Source: Clusia tigrina
Lineage: Eukaryota; Arthropoda; Insecta; Diptera; Clusiidae
NCBI GenBank assembly: GCA_920105625.2
Contig: OV050033.1
Coordinates: 124,805,821 to 124,869,820 of the forward strand
Length of the DNA: 64,000 nucleotides
Reading direction: 5' to 3'
Under the pieces are notes generated by a model. The model was not told where the DNA came from. It did no database searches and was given only the letters and a program-made list of their open reading frames with translations. The position numbers and the translations under genes were made by a program. Below, in pieces: positions 48,180-58,979 of the stretch (its first letter is position 1; the number at the start of each line of letters is the position of its first letter).

Positions 48180-48300
48180 ATGAGAGAGAACTTAGTTTCT
48201 CAAACTACACATGAATGACTCGCCCTCGGGAGTATCATAGTGGCTTTATTGGTGTTGGTTCGGTGTCCGCCAGATGGGTCCGTTGGATGGGTCTTCCAGT
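48180..48300. repeat. dispersed repeat, copy A
   Basis: TGAGAGAGAACTTAG, GAGTATCATAGTGGCTTT, GGTGTCCGCCAGATGGGTC and TTGGATGGGTCT occur in the same order and spacing at 52573-52695. On the minus strand both copies keep a related peptide phrase (WKTHPTDPSGGH here, WQTHPADPSSGH there), so a decayed coding repeat is possible. Confidence 0.7.
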
Positions 48301-49189
48301 GTATTCTAATTTCAAATTTACGACTTAAGTAAACTAATCCCATGGACAGTTTCTTTTCTGGGGCTGCAACCTTTCCTTGCTTTCTTGAATATCCCAGTCT
48401 CAACTGTAAATCTTCTTATGATGAAGATTAGATAAGGTTAATAAGATACGCTTCGATATGTGAAGTCCTTAGTTATACCAAATGAGTGTCCATTTAGGAC
48501 TTGCTCGTATGATGCAAGTACCAGTTCATGATTTATTTTGGAACCATGTTGTTTTATTCTTTTAAAAACCTTATCCTAAGCGACGTACATCTTCAGAACT
48601 TGTCTTCTCAACCTTGTTCCAGCATTGTATTTGTTGTAGAACTTAGTCCCAGCCAAGCACCTCTTGATGACTTGTCTTTAGCACTTAAACAACCTCATTT
48701 CTACCATTTCCAAGACTTTCAATTCGAGCCACCCGAATAGGTTGATTGAGTATTCGCATAATAATTTCTCGGTATTCGAGGATCTCTGAATTATTCTATC
48801 TATCTTATGCGATATCTGAACTGAGATACTCGCGTCTGTCCGGATCACTGTCAATTTTCATTGGTTTTGCGGAGGAAATAAAAAATGGATATAAGTGGAA
48901 TCCCAAAGCTAGATCTTAAGATTGAGAGCCTGTAGGGAAGGTAAGTAAAAGAGATAGTATCTAATCAATTAGAATAATCAGTAAAAAATTAAGAGTGTCC
49001 CATACACACTAAAATAGAGAAATATCAACAGAGTCGTAGCATTCCTCTCTTTGGTGCTGCCATCTATTTCAACAAAAATGAAACAGAAAATCTGGAAAAG
49101 AAACCTCAATTCTTTTATTGACAGACTTTTCCCAGAGGCCTTGGTGCAAAATGTATAAAAATAGCCGAACTATATCTGTGTCTGTGCGT
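48301..49189. other. non-coding DNA, no gene seen
   Basis: No gene, repeat array or inverted-repeat element was recognised. Confidence 0.4.
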
Positions 49190-50390
49190 CTCAGCCCCTC
49201 ACTCTCTCTCAGTACCACAATCTATTAGTCCCTCCCTACGTCCCTCTCTCTCTCTCTCTCTCTCTCTCTTTGAGGCTTTTTTCTGAGTCCGCATAAAACT
49301 GTTCCTTCTGTTAGTCTCTTCTTTCCACCCTCTATTAATTTCACCATCTATATCTCTCTGAGCCAAGCTTCTAAATGTTTCTTTAATTAATTTCAACCAG
49401 CCGCCGTCTCTCCTTTCCAGCCTAAGTCTTTCACTCTATTAGTCTCTCTCTCCCACTCTCAAGTAATCTGCGTCTCTACCTCTCCTCATGCCAGGTTCCG
49501 AGCTCCTACATGATTCACTCTATTAATATCAATCTAAATTCCTCTCCCCGTACCAGTCTTAGTGTTTCACTCTATCAGTGTCTCTCTCCATGTCTCTTGT
49601 GCCAGGTTGTATCTATGAGTCCATTAGATTTTTAGTATAATAGTATCTCCCCGTCACTCCTTCTCTTCCCTCCATATCAGGCTTTCTTTTTCCCTCCATA
49701 TCAGGCTGCTCCTCTGAGTCCCTAAGTCTATCAAGGCCCGTACACAATAACGCGAGGGCCCGAGACGAAAGCTCCACCGAGTCTCGGACGAGATGTCAAA
49801 AAGAATTTGTACCAAAGGATGGTATGCATGATGCGATACGGTGAGACGAGGCATTTCTAAAAAATTAGAAATTCCTCCCACTCTCGTCCGAGACAATTTG
49901 CCAAAGTAATCAACTGTTTTGTAATACGCATTTGTTTATTTCTGTTTTGTTGTTTGTGGCTTCGCGTTTATTTTATTTAATAAAAAATTTCAAAACATTC
50001 AGTTTTTAAAAGTTTTTTAGCACGTTTGCTTTTGTATAAATATGGTTCGCACTTTGCTTATAGTATATTAAAATGCGAGACAGTGCAAAACGAGATATCG
50101 TCCAAGGCTCGGTCTCGCTCTCGTCTCGGGCTCTCACTTTATTATATACGGGCCTTCACTCCATAAGTCTCTCTTTCTCTCAGCATCAGGCTATTTCTAA
50201 AAATCAATAAGTTTTTCAGACTGAGTCTATCAGTCTTTCCTTTTTCTCTCTCTGTGTCAGTCTGCATTTCCGAGTCATAATTTTGTAAAATTCTCAGTCT
50301 TTTACTCTCTCTCTCTCTCACTATCTATATCTATATCTATATCTCTATCTCTATCTCTCTTCCACCGTCTCAGTGTCTTATTATATCAGC
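49190..50390. repeat. pyrimidine-rich degenerate array, interrupted by a transposon
   Basis: Phrases such as TTTCACTCTATTAGTCTCTC, GCCAGGTT/ATCAGGCT and TCTGAGTC recur every 70-100 bp. There are pure CT runs at 49243-49269 and a TATCTA run at 50325-50350. The array is split at 49734-50155 by an inverted-repeat element and resumes with the same phrases (CACTCCATAAGTCTCTC). Confidence 0.65.
49734..50155. mobile_element. non-autonomous DNA transposon, 422 bp, GAGACGAG-rich ends
   Basis: The terminal 39 bp are inverted repeats matching at 33 positions, starting AGGCCCGTA and reaching GAGCCCGAGACGA. Weaker inverted similarity runs a further ~20 bp. The trinucleotide TCA flanks both ends (49731-49733 and 50156-50158). 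Extra copies of the GAGACGAG/CTCGTC motif lie inside (near 49835 and 49885), as in elements with subterminal repeats. A 3-bp duplication and GG(C)CC-rich ends recall PIF/Harbinger elements, but this assignment is tentative. No coding capacity. Confidence 0.82.
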
Positions 50391-52572
50391 ATTCCATGGC
50401 ATTCCTGATAGTCGTAATTATTCTAAAAACAATTAAAGAAAAGAAGCGCTTCTCAGGGAGTTGGGGATACCCCTCCTTCGCAGAGCAGGCAATGCTTCGT
50501 TTATGCAACTGAGACATTTCCACTACATTCATTTTTCCTGGCGTTGCTGTGCGTATGTGTCAAACTGTCAAATTGACTATTTTTCATAGCGCAAATATTG
50601 AAGAATAGCCCTGTCGCATTGGACTTGAGCCCGCCCACCACAACTTAAGCCCTTTGGCACGCAGTTGTATTTCATTTATGGGTATTTCCTCATATGTCAC
50701 CAGTGCCACATGTGGCCACACGAGCTGCCAGCCAGCCGCATACATTCATGTGTGTCCAAAAGGATTTCACACGCAGGATATTAGTAACACTTTCACCCGA
50801 ATTTGATTAGATTCGGGTGGAGTGCATGGGTGGGCGCTAAGGTGGCCACATCCATTGAGGATACTTTAAATTCCATAAGTGACACTTGATCATTTGTCAT
50901 ATTTACGTATAAGCTTCGCAGAGAGAACAAAAACGACGACAACTAATGATGTGATGGCATACCTAAGAGTAGTTGTGGTCCACCGTGAACTCTCACAGAA
51001 TGGCTGTGCTTCAAATGACCCCAGAAATTGTCACTGTTTGGATGTGTGGAGCCTCACCTCTGCTTGATGAAACTAATTTTGGCTCTAAGCAACTTTAATT
51101 TGTAAATCAGTGGTAAGAGTCTTAGGGTATCTGAACAGAGAGACCGATAGAGAAAGGAGAGGACTGCATTGGCTTGGCATGGCGTTAAAGACAAAAGGGA
51201 GGTGTCCACAATAACTTCAAACCTTGGCGCTTCAAATCATCTTTTGTACAGCAAATCCCAACTCTCAGAACAGCCTCACACAACCCCAGTCCTCAGCACA
51301 CCGGCAATCAGAGTAGTAACTAAACCGGTCACACATTTTTCTAATACCCTCGCAACTGCAGCTGGTGGCCCCCATTGTAGTGGTGATGGTGTGCTCCATG
51401 CCGGGGTACCTGCGTTTGCCTAGCAGTGGAAGGAAACGAAGGACGAGTTGTCCTCATTCTGGCAGCGCCTTCATTTCGGTTGCTACCACTGCCGCTGCCG
51501 CCAGCTCTGCTCTGCTGTACATGTCACCTGGTATTAGGTTTTCTGATAGAACTGTCAAGCGAGACAGCTGTAATGGCGAGCGAGTGGGCTTCCCATTTTT
51601 TCTGTTGCTCCATGGGCTGTTTTTTTCTTCCGTTTTTTATGTTGTTGTTGTTGTTGATATTTTTTCTTTCTCTTGGCTTCCTTTTTCAGCTTTCTTTCAT
51701 TCAAATTTTCAGTGCTCTTCGGCAATTTCTATTCATTGCAACTCATCAGTTCGTATTGCATTTTTGTGTGAGCGCTGCTGTGGAGGGACATTTCATTTCG
51801 TTCGCCCGACCATATCCTGCAGTTATAAGGAACCATTTCTTTTTTTCTTTTTGCTTCCATCGTTGTCGTTATCCTGCTGCTCCCCGCCTCCCTCTTGGCA
51901 GCGGACACACCTGCTCAGTTGGTGCTGCTCTGTTGCTGTTGCTGTTATTTATAATTTTCGTTTATTTGCATTCGCATCCAATTTGTTTGTGCTGCAGATA
52001 CCCACCGTGCATGATGGGTCCTGTGTGTCGTGCTCTCTCATCGTCTATCCTGTCATCCTGTATTATTGGTGTGCGCAAAATGCTGGCGTAATTGGAATGT
52101 TGACATTCGTATTTGTTCGTTTTACTTTTTAGAAGTCATTTTGATCCTTGGGTTATGTTCATTTTCTTGATTGGAAGTCCAGGTGAATGACGTTGGGTGG
52201 TGGGACCGACACAGCTCTGCTGTTCGGGGCTGATGTTGTTGCTGTTGTTTACTTTTATGGACGCGCATAAAATCGCAATTTAAAAGAATAATTTTCTTCG
52301 TGTTGTTTTTTCTTTTTTGCTTGCGGAAATTTATGTTGTTGAGAAGAGCTAAGTCAGAGCGGCAGGATAGAGAGTGCTTCTATTTAAAACTGATGCCATA
52401 AAGTAGTTTCATGGAGAGATGTGAGGCAAGCTTTAGTAATCGAAACGAGATTCAAATAAAAACTCGGTTAATGGATAGAATTTTGGAAAATAGAGGAGAG
52501 TCCCCAACATAAACTGGAGGCATAATTGGAGCAGCTAAGGAACTTTCTACTGAAGGAGTCTAAATAACCCTG
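50391..52572. other. non-coding DNA, no gene supported
   Basis: Unique sequence. Two long overlapping plus-strand frames (51365-52132 and 51426-52091) run through a T/C-rich, A-poor stretch where stops are rare. Their translations are Phe/Ser/Leu/Val-rich with no domain, so neither is called. Confidence 0.4.
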
Positions 52573-52695
52573 AGAGAGAACTTAGTTCCTGAAACTAGAC
52601 TGACATGACACACCTCTGATCCCTCGCGAGTATCACAGTGGCTTTCTTGATGTTAGTCCGATAGGTGTCCGCTAGATGGGTCTGCTGGATGGGTC
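52573..52695. repeat. dispersed repeat, copy B
   Basis: It shares ordered phrases with 48180-48300 (GAGAGAGAACTTAG, GAGTATCACAGTGGCTTT, GGTGTCCGCTAGATGGGTCT, TGGATGGGTCT) in the same orientation 4.4 kb away. Its interior has a small insertion relative to copy A. Confidence 0.7.
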
Positions 52696-54634
52696 TGCCA
52701 CATACTAACACACAAAAAAAACAAGGAGGAGGAAATTGTTACCACAACCTGAGAAAAGTAACTACAGCCTTCGTAGCTGACATAACACAGACTTTTATGA
52801 AATACTTCAAAGTCACAACCATGGGTGTTTGATCTATCACATTGATACAAGAATTCTTGAGATCCCCCCTGTGCACTTAGTTGGCCTCAGCTCTGGCAAG
52901 TCTCCATCAGAATACGGTAAGCAATTCATCCTTCATCATCATAATAAAAGCCCAAATAAACATGAAAACAATTTTTTCTAAGGTGTTGGAACACAGAACT
53001 TTTGAAATATCCGCCAAATTGTCAAAAGGTCCAGTTTAGTTAATTATTGAGCTGTTTTTCCTAGGAGTCCCTTTTTGCACCACCTTTTTACTGAGAGAAT
53101 GTGTATTAGTAATCTACAAAGGTCGATAATTACCCTTCCTACTTAGTATGAAATATTCCTCCCTTTTATAATCCCCTTCCCTATAATGCAGACAAAAAAG
53201 TTCCCAGATTTTGCTCAACAAAAAAATCAATTTGTTTACTTGACGAAGGAATCGTTCCCATTCATCCTGGCAATTGTAAAATGCTGGCTTATTAAAAGTT
53301 TTATTCCTCCTTCGAGATATTTTAAGCACCTCCAGCTATGCTCAACCATCAGTATCCGCATAGTGACTTGAAGTTTCCTTCAGCAATATTCCATACTCGT
53401 GTTTTTTTTCGTCCTTGTCAAACTTTTTATTAAAATTAAATTAAAAATCCTTACCTTGCAGCAAGAAGCAGAAAGGAAGCGAAAATACTCAACTGTCAAA
53501 TGTGAATGCAAACAAAGCGGCAAATCAACAAAATTGAATCCATATAAACATCCACTCATCCGGCGGAGGGGGAAGGCATTAATATCTCATTACAACAACA
53601 ATGGCAATAACAACGCTTCAAATAGGTATAAAAACAACAACGAGAACAAGCACAAGGAAAGATGACAGGCATTTGATTGCAACGCTTGTTTTAGCATTAA
53701 AACTGTCAACAGGCATTTATGGCCCTGAATCAACCCCACTCCACACGGCCGCAACAAGAAGAAAGCTGAAAAATGCGCGAGGCTGAAGAAAAATTTGTGA
53801 AAAGTATTCTGGCTATATTAATAAAATACGAGTACAAATATCCAGGAAATCAGCGCAAATATGCAGCACCCATATTCACCCCCAACCTACTCCCATTCCA
53901 CACCCACTCCAATCCAGCTCGGCTCAGCCGCGTTTGTTGTCAAAGTGACATTGAGACATCAGTCAAGCAGCTCAGTCGGCAGCCTGCAGAGTGGGTGTAT
54001 CGACTTGTCAAATCACCTCAGGCCCTCGACGCGACGCAGCAACTTAACTGTCAATAACCGAAATGGAAAACGCGACCTCTCCGGGGAAAGGTGCTCGGCG
54101 CTTTCCCTTCCTTTCCTATACTTTCCCGGCAAAATAATTTCAAATATCAGTCAGGCAGTCATTGATGGATTTTCAATATTATTTACAGCCGCATAAAGCC
54201 ACTTCGCAAATCATCATCCCTCCCACTCTCACCATCACTCTCATAGACTACATCAATACCACCACCAGTGTCGCCGTCAGAGCGAAAGACATTAAGGAGA
54301 AGGTATTTCATCAATTTCCAAAAAAAATTGTCATCATTGTCGAGAAGCTTATTAAAAATTTATTACAGTGTTTAGATTTACAGGATACGCCCGCGGCAGG
54401 AGGTGGGCGGTCGTTTAAAATGAGTTTTTTCATGTTATTTGCTGGGATGTGAACGATTTGGAATGTCATTATTGAGATCTAAAGGAATGCGTTCGTGTCA
54501 TGAATGTTCTGGAGGCCACTACTACATTTTTACGCCTAATGCATAAATACTGATATCTGAATTTAATAGCAGGCCAGGTGCAATTAGTTGTGTCCAAAGG
54601 CGAGCACAATACAACAGAAGGACAATAACCTAGC
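52696..54634. other. non-coding DNA, no gene seen
   Basis: AT-rich unique sequence with a CAACAA/AACAAC patch near 53592-53650. Frames of up to 111 codons at 53773-54452 overlap one another in different phases and show no family feature. Confidence 0.4.
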
Positions 54635-54770
54635 ATTCAATATAGGTTGGTTGGTTGGTTGGTTTCAGTGGCTGATCCAAGTCGGTCCTCACATGGATCA
54701 CAATTATCGCCTTAGCGACATTTTGATACCACAACCTCTCCTAACGTCGGTGAAAACGACGGATTGTTCA

Positions 54771-57700
54771 CTAAATCCACTTTGTGGAGTTTAGGTATCT
54801 TAAAAGATCTTTCGGTTTTACACCCGAGAGATCGGATAAACGCGCTAGGAACTAGTTTCCTAGTGTTCTATTTCTTGCGGCCTCCAGAGCCGGGCATTCG
54901 CAAAGAAAATGGATTAAGGTTTCCTTCTCTTCTGAATTTCCACAACTATACAATGGGTATTGTACGGTCTCAGCAATTTCTCTGCATGAGTACCTACGAG
55001 CCAGTGACCCGTAAAGGCCGCCGTGAGGCGGCTGGTGTCCATGCGGTCCCTGTTTATGAGATCCCTAGATCTCGCTGTGTTAAAGACTGGCCAGGTCGCC
55101 CGGGATGTATTACATGTTGTAAGTGTCCTCCATCTATTGCCCGCTAAGGTAAGATAGTGCATGTAGATGCCCCTCTTAATCGCACCCATGGAAACAGGTA
55201 CTAGTTCCACATGGGTTAGATCGAGAGAGGCTCCTCTGCGCGCCAATTCATTAGCCTTCTCATTTCCATCTATATTCCTGTGTCCGGGGACCCAGATGAT
55301 TGTGATGTCAGCATGGTGACCTAGCGCCCCAAGTTCCTCCCTGCACTGTCTGACCAGTCTGGAGTTGATGGTGTTTGATTGTAGAGCTTTTATGGCAGCC
55401 TGGCTGTCCACAAAAATAGCAACCGTGCTCCTCTGCCCTTCTCTAATGGGGTGGGTGATCTGTCGACATGCCTCTCTGATCGCAAGTACTTCCGCCTGAA
55501 AAACTGTAGCTGTATCGGGTAGGCATGTACTGTAGTTAATGTTAGCGTGCGGAAAAAATACCCCCGCCCCCACGCCCAGGTCCATTTTTGACCCTCCGTA
55601 TAAATGGGTATATCGTACTCCATTTGGAGTTTCCTTTTTGACCACAATTTTCGTGAGGGAAATCTAACCTTGAAGTCCTTTTTGAAGTCCAGTTGTGGTA
55701 CTATGTAATCTGTCGTCATTTGTGTTAATTCCCTCGGCACTGTGTATAGCACCGTACCATGACCGTACGTTCGCTCAGACCAGCAGTTTGTCGCTTTTAA
55801 CCTTAGCGCACTGTTGCAGGCTACGTTCTTAATGTACAGGTCGATAGGGAGGATGTGTAGCAATACGTTGAGTGCCTCCGCTGGACATGTTCTCAGGCTC
55901 CCTACAATGCCAGCGGCAGTTGTTCTTTAAACTCTACTAAGTGTCTGAACGTTTTAGCCCTTATCTAGAGCTGGCCACCAGACTATTGAACCGTAAGTTA
56001 GTATTGGACGCACGATTACTTCGTACATCTAGTGAGTGATATGGGGGCGTAGTCCCCATTTTTTCCCCAACATTTTCTTGCATGCGTAGAAAGCTACGTG
56101 GGCTTTCCTGACCCGTAACTCCATATTGGTTCTCGAATTTAGCTTGCAGCCCAGGATAACTCCTAAATATTTCGCTTTCTCCGCTAGCTTTAGCTGTTGT
56201 CCGTTAAGTGTCGGAAGCTTAAAGATCGGAATCTTGGTCTTGTTAGTGAAAAGTATCAGTTCTGTCTTTTCTGGATTTACGCCTACTCCACATCCTGTGG
56301 CCCAGGAATTCAGTTTGTCCAGCCCCTTTTGCATAATATCACTTATTACACAGGGGAACATGCCTGATACAGCTATCACTACATGGTCCGCGTATGCTAC
56401 CGTCTTAACCCCCATTGAATCTAGTATGCCGAGGATACTGTCAATTACCAGTAGCCACAATAGGGGTGAAATCACCCCACCTTGTGGTGTTCCTCTACTG
56501 ACGTGTTTGACGAAAACCGTGTTACCCAGCTCAGACGGAATGACCCTAGTCCTAAGCATTGTAACCATCCACTCCCTAAGAACTTCCTCAACCCCTACCC
56601 TGGTGAGAGAGTCCAGAATTACTTTGTTACTAACGTTGTTAAAAGCCCCTTCTATGTCCACAAAGGCCGCCAACGTGTACTGCTTATGGTGGATTGTCTT
56701 TTCTACTGATCGAATTACCTCATGTAAAGCTGTTTCCGTAGATTTAACCCTGAGATATGCGTGTTGCGACTTCGAGAGGGGAAACTGATCCACTGTATGC
56801 CTAAGGTGGATTTCCAGAGCCCTCTCCATTATTTAAGAAGAAACGACGTAAGACTAATGGGTCTAAAATCTTTTGCCGACTCCTGCCCAATCTTCCCCGC
56901 TTTCGGGATGAAAACTACCTTTACCTTCCTCCAACTGAGGGGGATGTAGTTGAAGCGTATACATGCCTTATATATCCCCTTCAGCCATGGGATCACCACA
57001 ACCTGTAACCTTTGCAGAATGATTGGGAAAATCCCATCCAAGCCCGGCGATTTGTAAGGCAGGAAACAGTTTATAGAGTGTTTGATTTTTTCGTCCGTGA
57101 ATATCAGGTCACAAACCGGTGGCATCTGATTGCTCATAACGGGTAATTGAGATACATGCGCGGTATCTTTACAGTCTGGGAAGTGTGTTTGAAGTAAGAA
57201 ATCAAGTGTTTCAGAAGATGTTTCCGTTTCACTGATTCACAAAATTCTCTCCAGCCATTTTTCTTGGCTTCCCTGATAGATTTTTTGTAAACTTTGAGAC
57301 TCCCTTTATATCGTGCCCAATCTTCGTCCCTATAACATTGGTTGAACAGTTTCCTGGTTCTCTTCCTGAGATCCGATAATTTTTTGGACCACTATGGTGG
57401 AAGAGTTTTTCTACTCCTAGTGACGGGACAAGCGCACTTGTAAGCTATATTAAGAGCTTCCTCAAGCTTCCCCACTTTTTGTCTATCGCCTCAGTAGATT
57501 CAAATTTCATTGTGTTAGAAATTTTAAGTTTTGAGCTAGCTACCTCGTAAACTTATCCCACTTTATTCTCCTGGGGTTTCTGTAAGAAATAGTATCTACG
57601 GTTTTCAAATTTACCTTGAAAACTATCCAACTATGGTCCGAGAAGGACTTCTTGTTGGATACCCTCCATTCTCCTACCTGGACTGATGCCTCTTCTGAAA

Positions 57701-58241
57701 TTAGAGTTAAATCTAGGACTTCTTCCCATACAGCACATTTATTAGAGCTGGGGAAGGTAAATGTGGGAGTATTCCCTCTGTTACATACTGTAAGGTTCGA
57801 ATTATTTATAAAGTTAAAAAGTGACTCACCCCTTTCATTATCCTCGGTGCTACCCCATAGCGTGTGCCTCGCGTTGGCGTCGCATCCCAGAAGGAGTGGG
57901 ACATTTTTGGCAGCAGCATTGGCGACCAGGGTCGCTACCTCTTCCGGTGGTGCGTCACTGTTGTGCGCCATATAAGCTGATGCCGCTAGTAGGTCTGGTC
58001 CACTTGGCACCTCGATTTTTACGACTGTTAAACTGCTGTACTGTGGGCAGATAAAAGCATTAATTGTTATCTTAACTAGGATACATGATCGAATCTTATC
58101 ACCGTTCCTGATATAGTGCATATTGTATTTGGTCGGCTTGAGCCCCATAACGTCATTTCCTCTTACCCATGGCTCCTGCCGATGTCCGCGTCTTCTTCAC
58201 CCAGAAAAACGGCAAAGATTAATCTGCACCACCTTCAGCAT
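54771..58241 (-). pseudogene. LINE ORF2: endonuclease, RT, RNase H (broken)
   Basis: Starts at ATG 58241 (MLKVVQINL). It is shortened before QEPWVRGND, a probable small deletion in the endonuclease. Then come LLLGCDANARHTLWGS, LDLTLIS and SDHSW (endonuclease core). RT fingers are YKSPGLDGIFP and FRPISLTSFLLK. A frameshift near 56830 leads to the palm with AAFVDIEGAFNNV, RGTPQGGVISPLLW and AYADHVVIAVSG, where YADD has become YADH. RNase H has lost its first Asp to a frameshift near 55590-55605 but keeps AEVLAIREA, VDSQAAIKAL and WVPGHRNIDGNEKANELA. A C-terminal Cys/His cluster lies near 54850-54920 in a shifted frame. A further deletion before 57220 is likely, because two RT linker segments abut. 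Confidence 0.88.
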
Positions 58242-58914
58242 CGGTGCAGGCCCTTTGGAGACTTCTTCCTGTCCTGGAAGTCGGCTGCTTCCAGGACACC
58301 AACTGACTCCTCGTTAATTGCCAGAAGCAGGGACTTGCTTGTTTTCTGGGCACCTTCGTTCTTGATGATCTCCCAGTCGTTGATTGGCATATTGGGGTTT
58401 TGCCGCTGTAATAGCTGGAGCACCTTCCCGTCCTCGAGCTTCAGTATGGGTACCCAAATACGGGCTCTCGGTCGTCTTGGGATATCCCCGGCTTATATCA
58501 GCTTAAGCCTTCCCATGCTTCGCTAATATTAGCTATGCGCTTGCCGACGAGTGCCTTCGACGGCCGATCGTCGCACCTGAACACCCTGCATCCCCGTACC
58601 ACATTGGAGGAGTCGAAGCCAGAGGGAGAAGTATGGTACTGGTACCGGTTTTTCCAGGCCGCTGCCTCGGACTTTGGCTTTTCGGTTTTGGCTTAGAGTC
58701 TTGGCTTCTTCGCCGCTACCGACATGTTTGTTTTTGTTAGTGTTATTGTAGTTGCACTGCTTGTGCTAGCAGTGGGTTCACTGTTTGCCAACGTGCTCTT
58801 GCCATCGTCGGTTTCCATGGTCTCCTGACTGGAGGCCAGCAACTCATCCTCTGAGTGCGTGGTGCAAAGCACCGGGGTGGTTTTTATGTTTTTTTTGGTT
58901 TGTATTTTTTCCAT
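58235..58914 (-). pseudogene. LINE ORF1 (gag-like), frameshifted
   Basis: The first frame starts MEKIQTKK at 58914 and runs to a TAA after AAKKPRL (58693). It continues past that stop in the same frame with EKPKSEAAAWKNRYQ and KALVGKRIANISEAW. The reading then shifts near 58490-58510 to a frame giving RARIWVPILKLEDG and LQLLQRQNPNMPINDW up to the TGA at 58235. The last part resembles the DUF4780-type region found in gag-like ORFs of insect LINEs; this is from memory of the family and not a search. No zinc knuckle is visible. It would be the RNA-binding partner of ORF2 but cannot be made as one protein. Confidence 0.65.
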
Positions 58915-58925
58915 CTTTTTCGTAC

Positions 58926-58955
58926 GACTGCCCTCCCCCGAAGGCTTGGGCAGTC
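58926..58955 (-). other. 5' UTR hairpin of the LINE with a UUCG loop
   Basis: On the minus strand GACTGCCC and GGGCAGTC pair as an 8-bp stem. The 14 nt between can add CC/GG around a TTCG tetraloop. It lies within about 40 nt of the element's 5' end and just before the ORF1 ATG. Confidence 0.6.
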
Positions 58956-58979
58956 AAGGCTTTTTTGATTCAATATAGG

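Larger units (their letters stand above)
54647..58967 (-). mobile_element. full-length but inactive RNase H LINE (I/LOA-like), ~4.3 kb
   Basis: Read on the minus strand the element has a short 5' UTR with a hairpin, a gag-like ORF1 and an ORF2 with APE-type endonuclease, RT, RNase H and a Cys motif. It ends in a (CCAA)n tail (54645-54665). The 12-mer ATTCAATATAGG stands at 58968-58979 and again at 54635-54646 (its GG overlaps the tail). This fixes the target-site duplication and shows the 5' end was not badly truncated. ORF2 overlaps the end of ORF1 by seven bases. Several frameshifts, stops and probable deletions make it inactive. The copy at 247-1911 is a truncated relative. Confidence 0.88.

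Noticed and set aside
51365..52132. Two overlapping long plus-strand ORFs (255 and 221 codons)
   Set aside because: They lie in a T/C-rich, A-poor stretch where stop codons are rare. Both phases are equally long, and translations are Phe/Ser/Leu-rich without any domain.
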